A DNA stretch of 5,258 nt, from the NCBI GenBank assembly GCA_900545505.1, contig UQZC01000117.1:1-5258 (forward strand), read 5' to 3'. Positions within the stretch are counted from its first letter, which is position 1, and each line of letters starts with the position of its first letter. The notes below the pieces were generated by a model. The model searched no databases, was not told where the DNA came from, and was given only the letters and a program-made list of their open reading frames with translations. The position numbers were made by a program, and so were the translations under genes. Below, one piece after another: positions 5,219 through 5,258 of the stretch. This DNA is from an uncultured Collinsella sp. (GTDB lineage: Bacteria; Actinomycetota; Coriobacteriia; Coriobacteriales; Coriobacteriaceae).

Positions 5219-5258
5219 GGCGGTGTTGGATCTTCATCCCCCAGGCGCCGAAGGCCAA
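5219..5258 (-). other. pheA: Probable 5' continuation of pheA in a different frame
   Basis: Reading leftward from 5258, one minus-strand frame gives AFGAWGMKI. This resembles the stretch that precedes the conserved NTA-AE segment in prephenate dehydratases. The downstream frame carries NTAMSAEMV, so the two can be joined only by a shift near 5228-5233 (one extra base or two missing). Only 40 bases are available, so this is suggestive only. Confidence 0.35.

Overview
The window looks like chromosomal DNA of a high-G+C actinobacterium. My best guess is a gut member of the Coriobacteriia, close to Collinsella. This rests on the general look of the proteins, GTG starts behind strong Shine-Dalgarno (SD) sites, and G+C-rich codon use in the aro genes. 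It is inference; no search was run.

Left half (about 45-2801), surface polysaccharide. A membrane-anchored family 2 glycosyltransferase (minus strand) lies back to back with a two-gene ABC-2 exporter (plus strand): a permease of the TagG/Wzm type, then an ATPase of the TagH/Wzt type. The 160-base gap between them holds a possible -10 box for each direction. The glycosyltransferase probably loads a sugar onto a lipid carrier, and the ABC pair probably exports a lipid-linked glycan. The glycan itself cannot be named from this window.

Middle (2802-3036). A complete tRNA-Arg gene (anticodon TCT, CCA encoded) has a perfect TATAAT box upstream and a strong rho-independent terminator just downstream. 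This terminator separates it from the converging aro operon.

Right half (3037-5258, minus strand), aromatic amino acid synthesis. In transcription order it holds the C-terminal part of prephenate dehydratase with its phenylalanine-binding ACT domain, a fused shikimate dehydrogenase-shikimate kinase (AroE-AroK), and type II 3-dehydroquinate dehydratase (AroQ). AroQ, AroE and AroK catalyse three successive shikimate-pathway steps. Prephenate dehydratase starts the phenylalanine branch and is the expected feedback point. The prephenate dehydratase stop codon directly abuts the AroE-AroK start. A perfect 15-bp inverted repeat fills much of the gap between AroE-AroK and AroQ.

Most of the window is ordinary core metabolism plus a common type of glycan exporter. 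I see no phage, CRISPR, toxin-antitoxin or defence genes and no clearly undescribed system. The points most worth a second look are the AroE-AroK fusion, the palindrome before aroQ and its alternative pairing with the aroQ SD, and an in-frame stop just upstream of the conserved prephenate dehydratase segment at the window's right edge.
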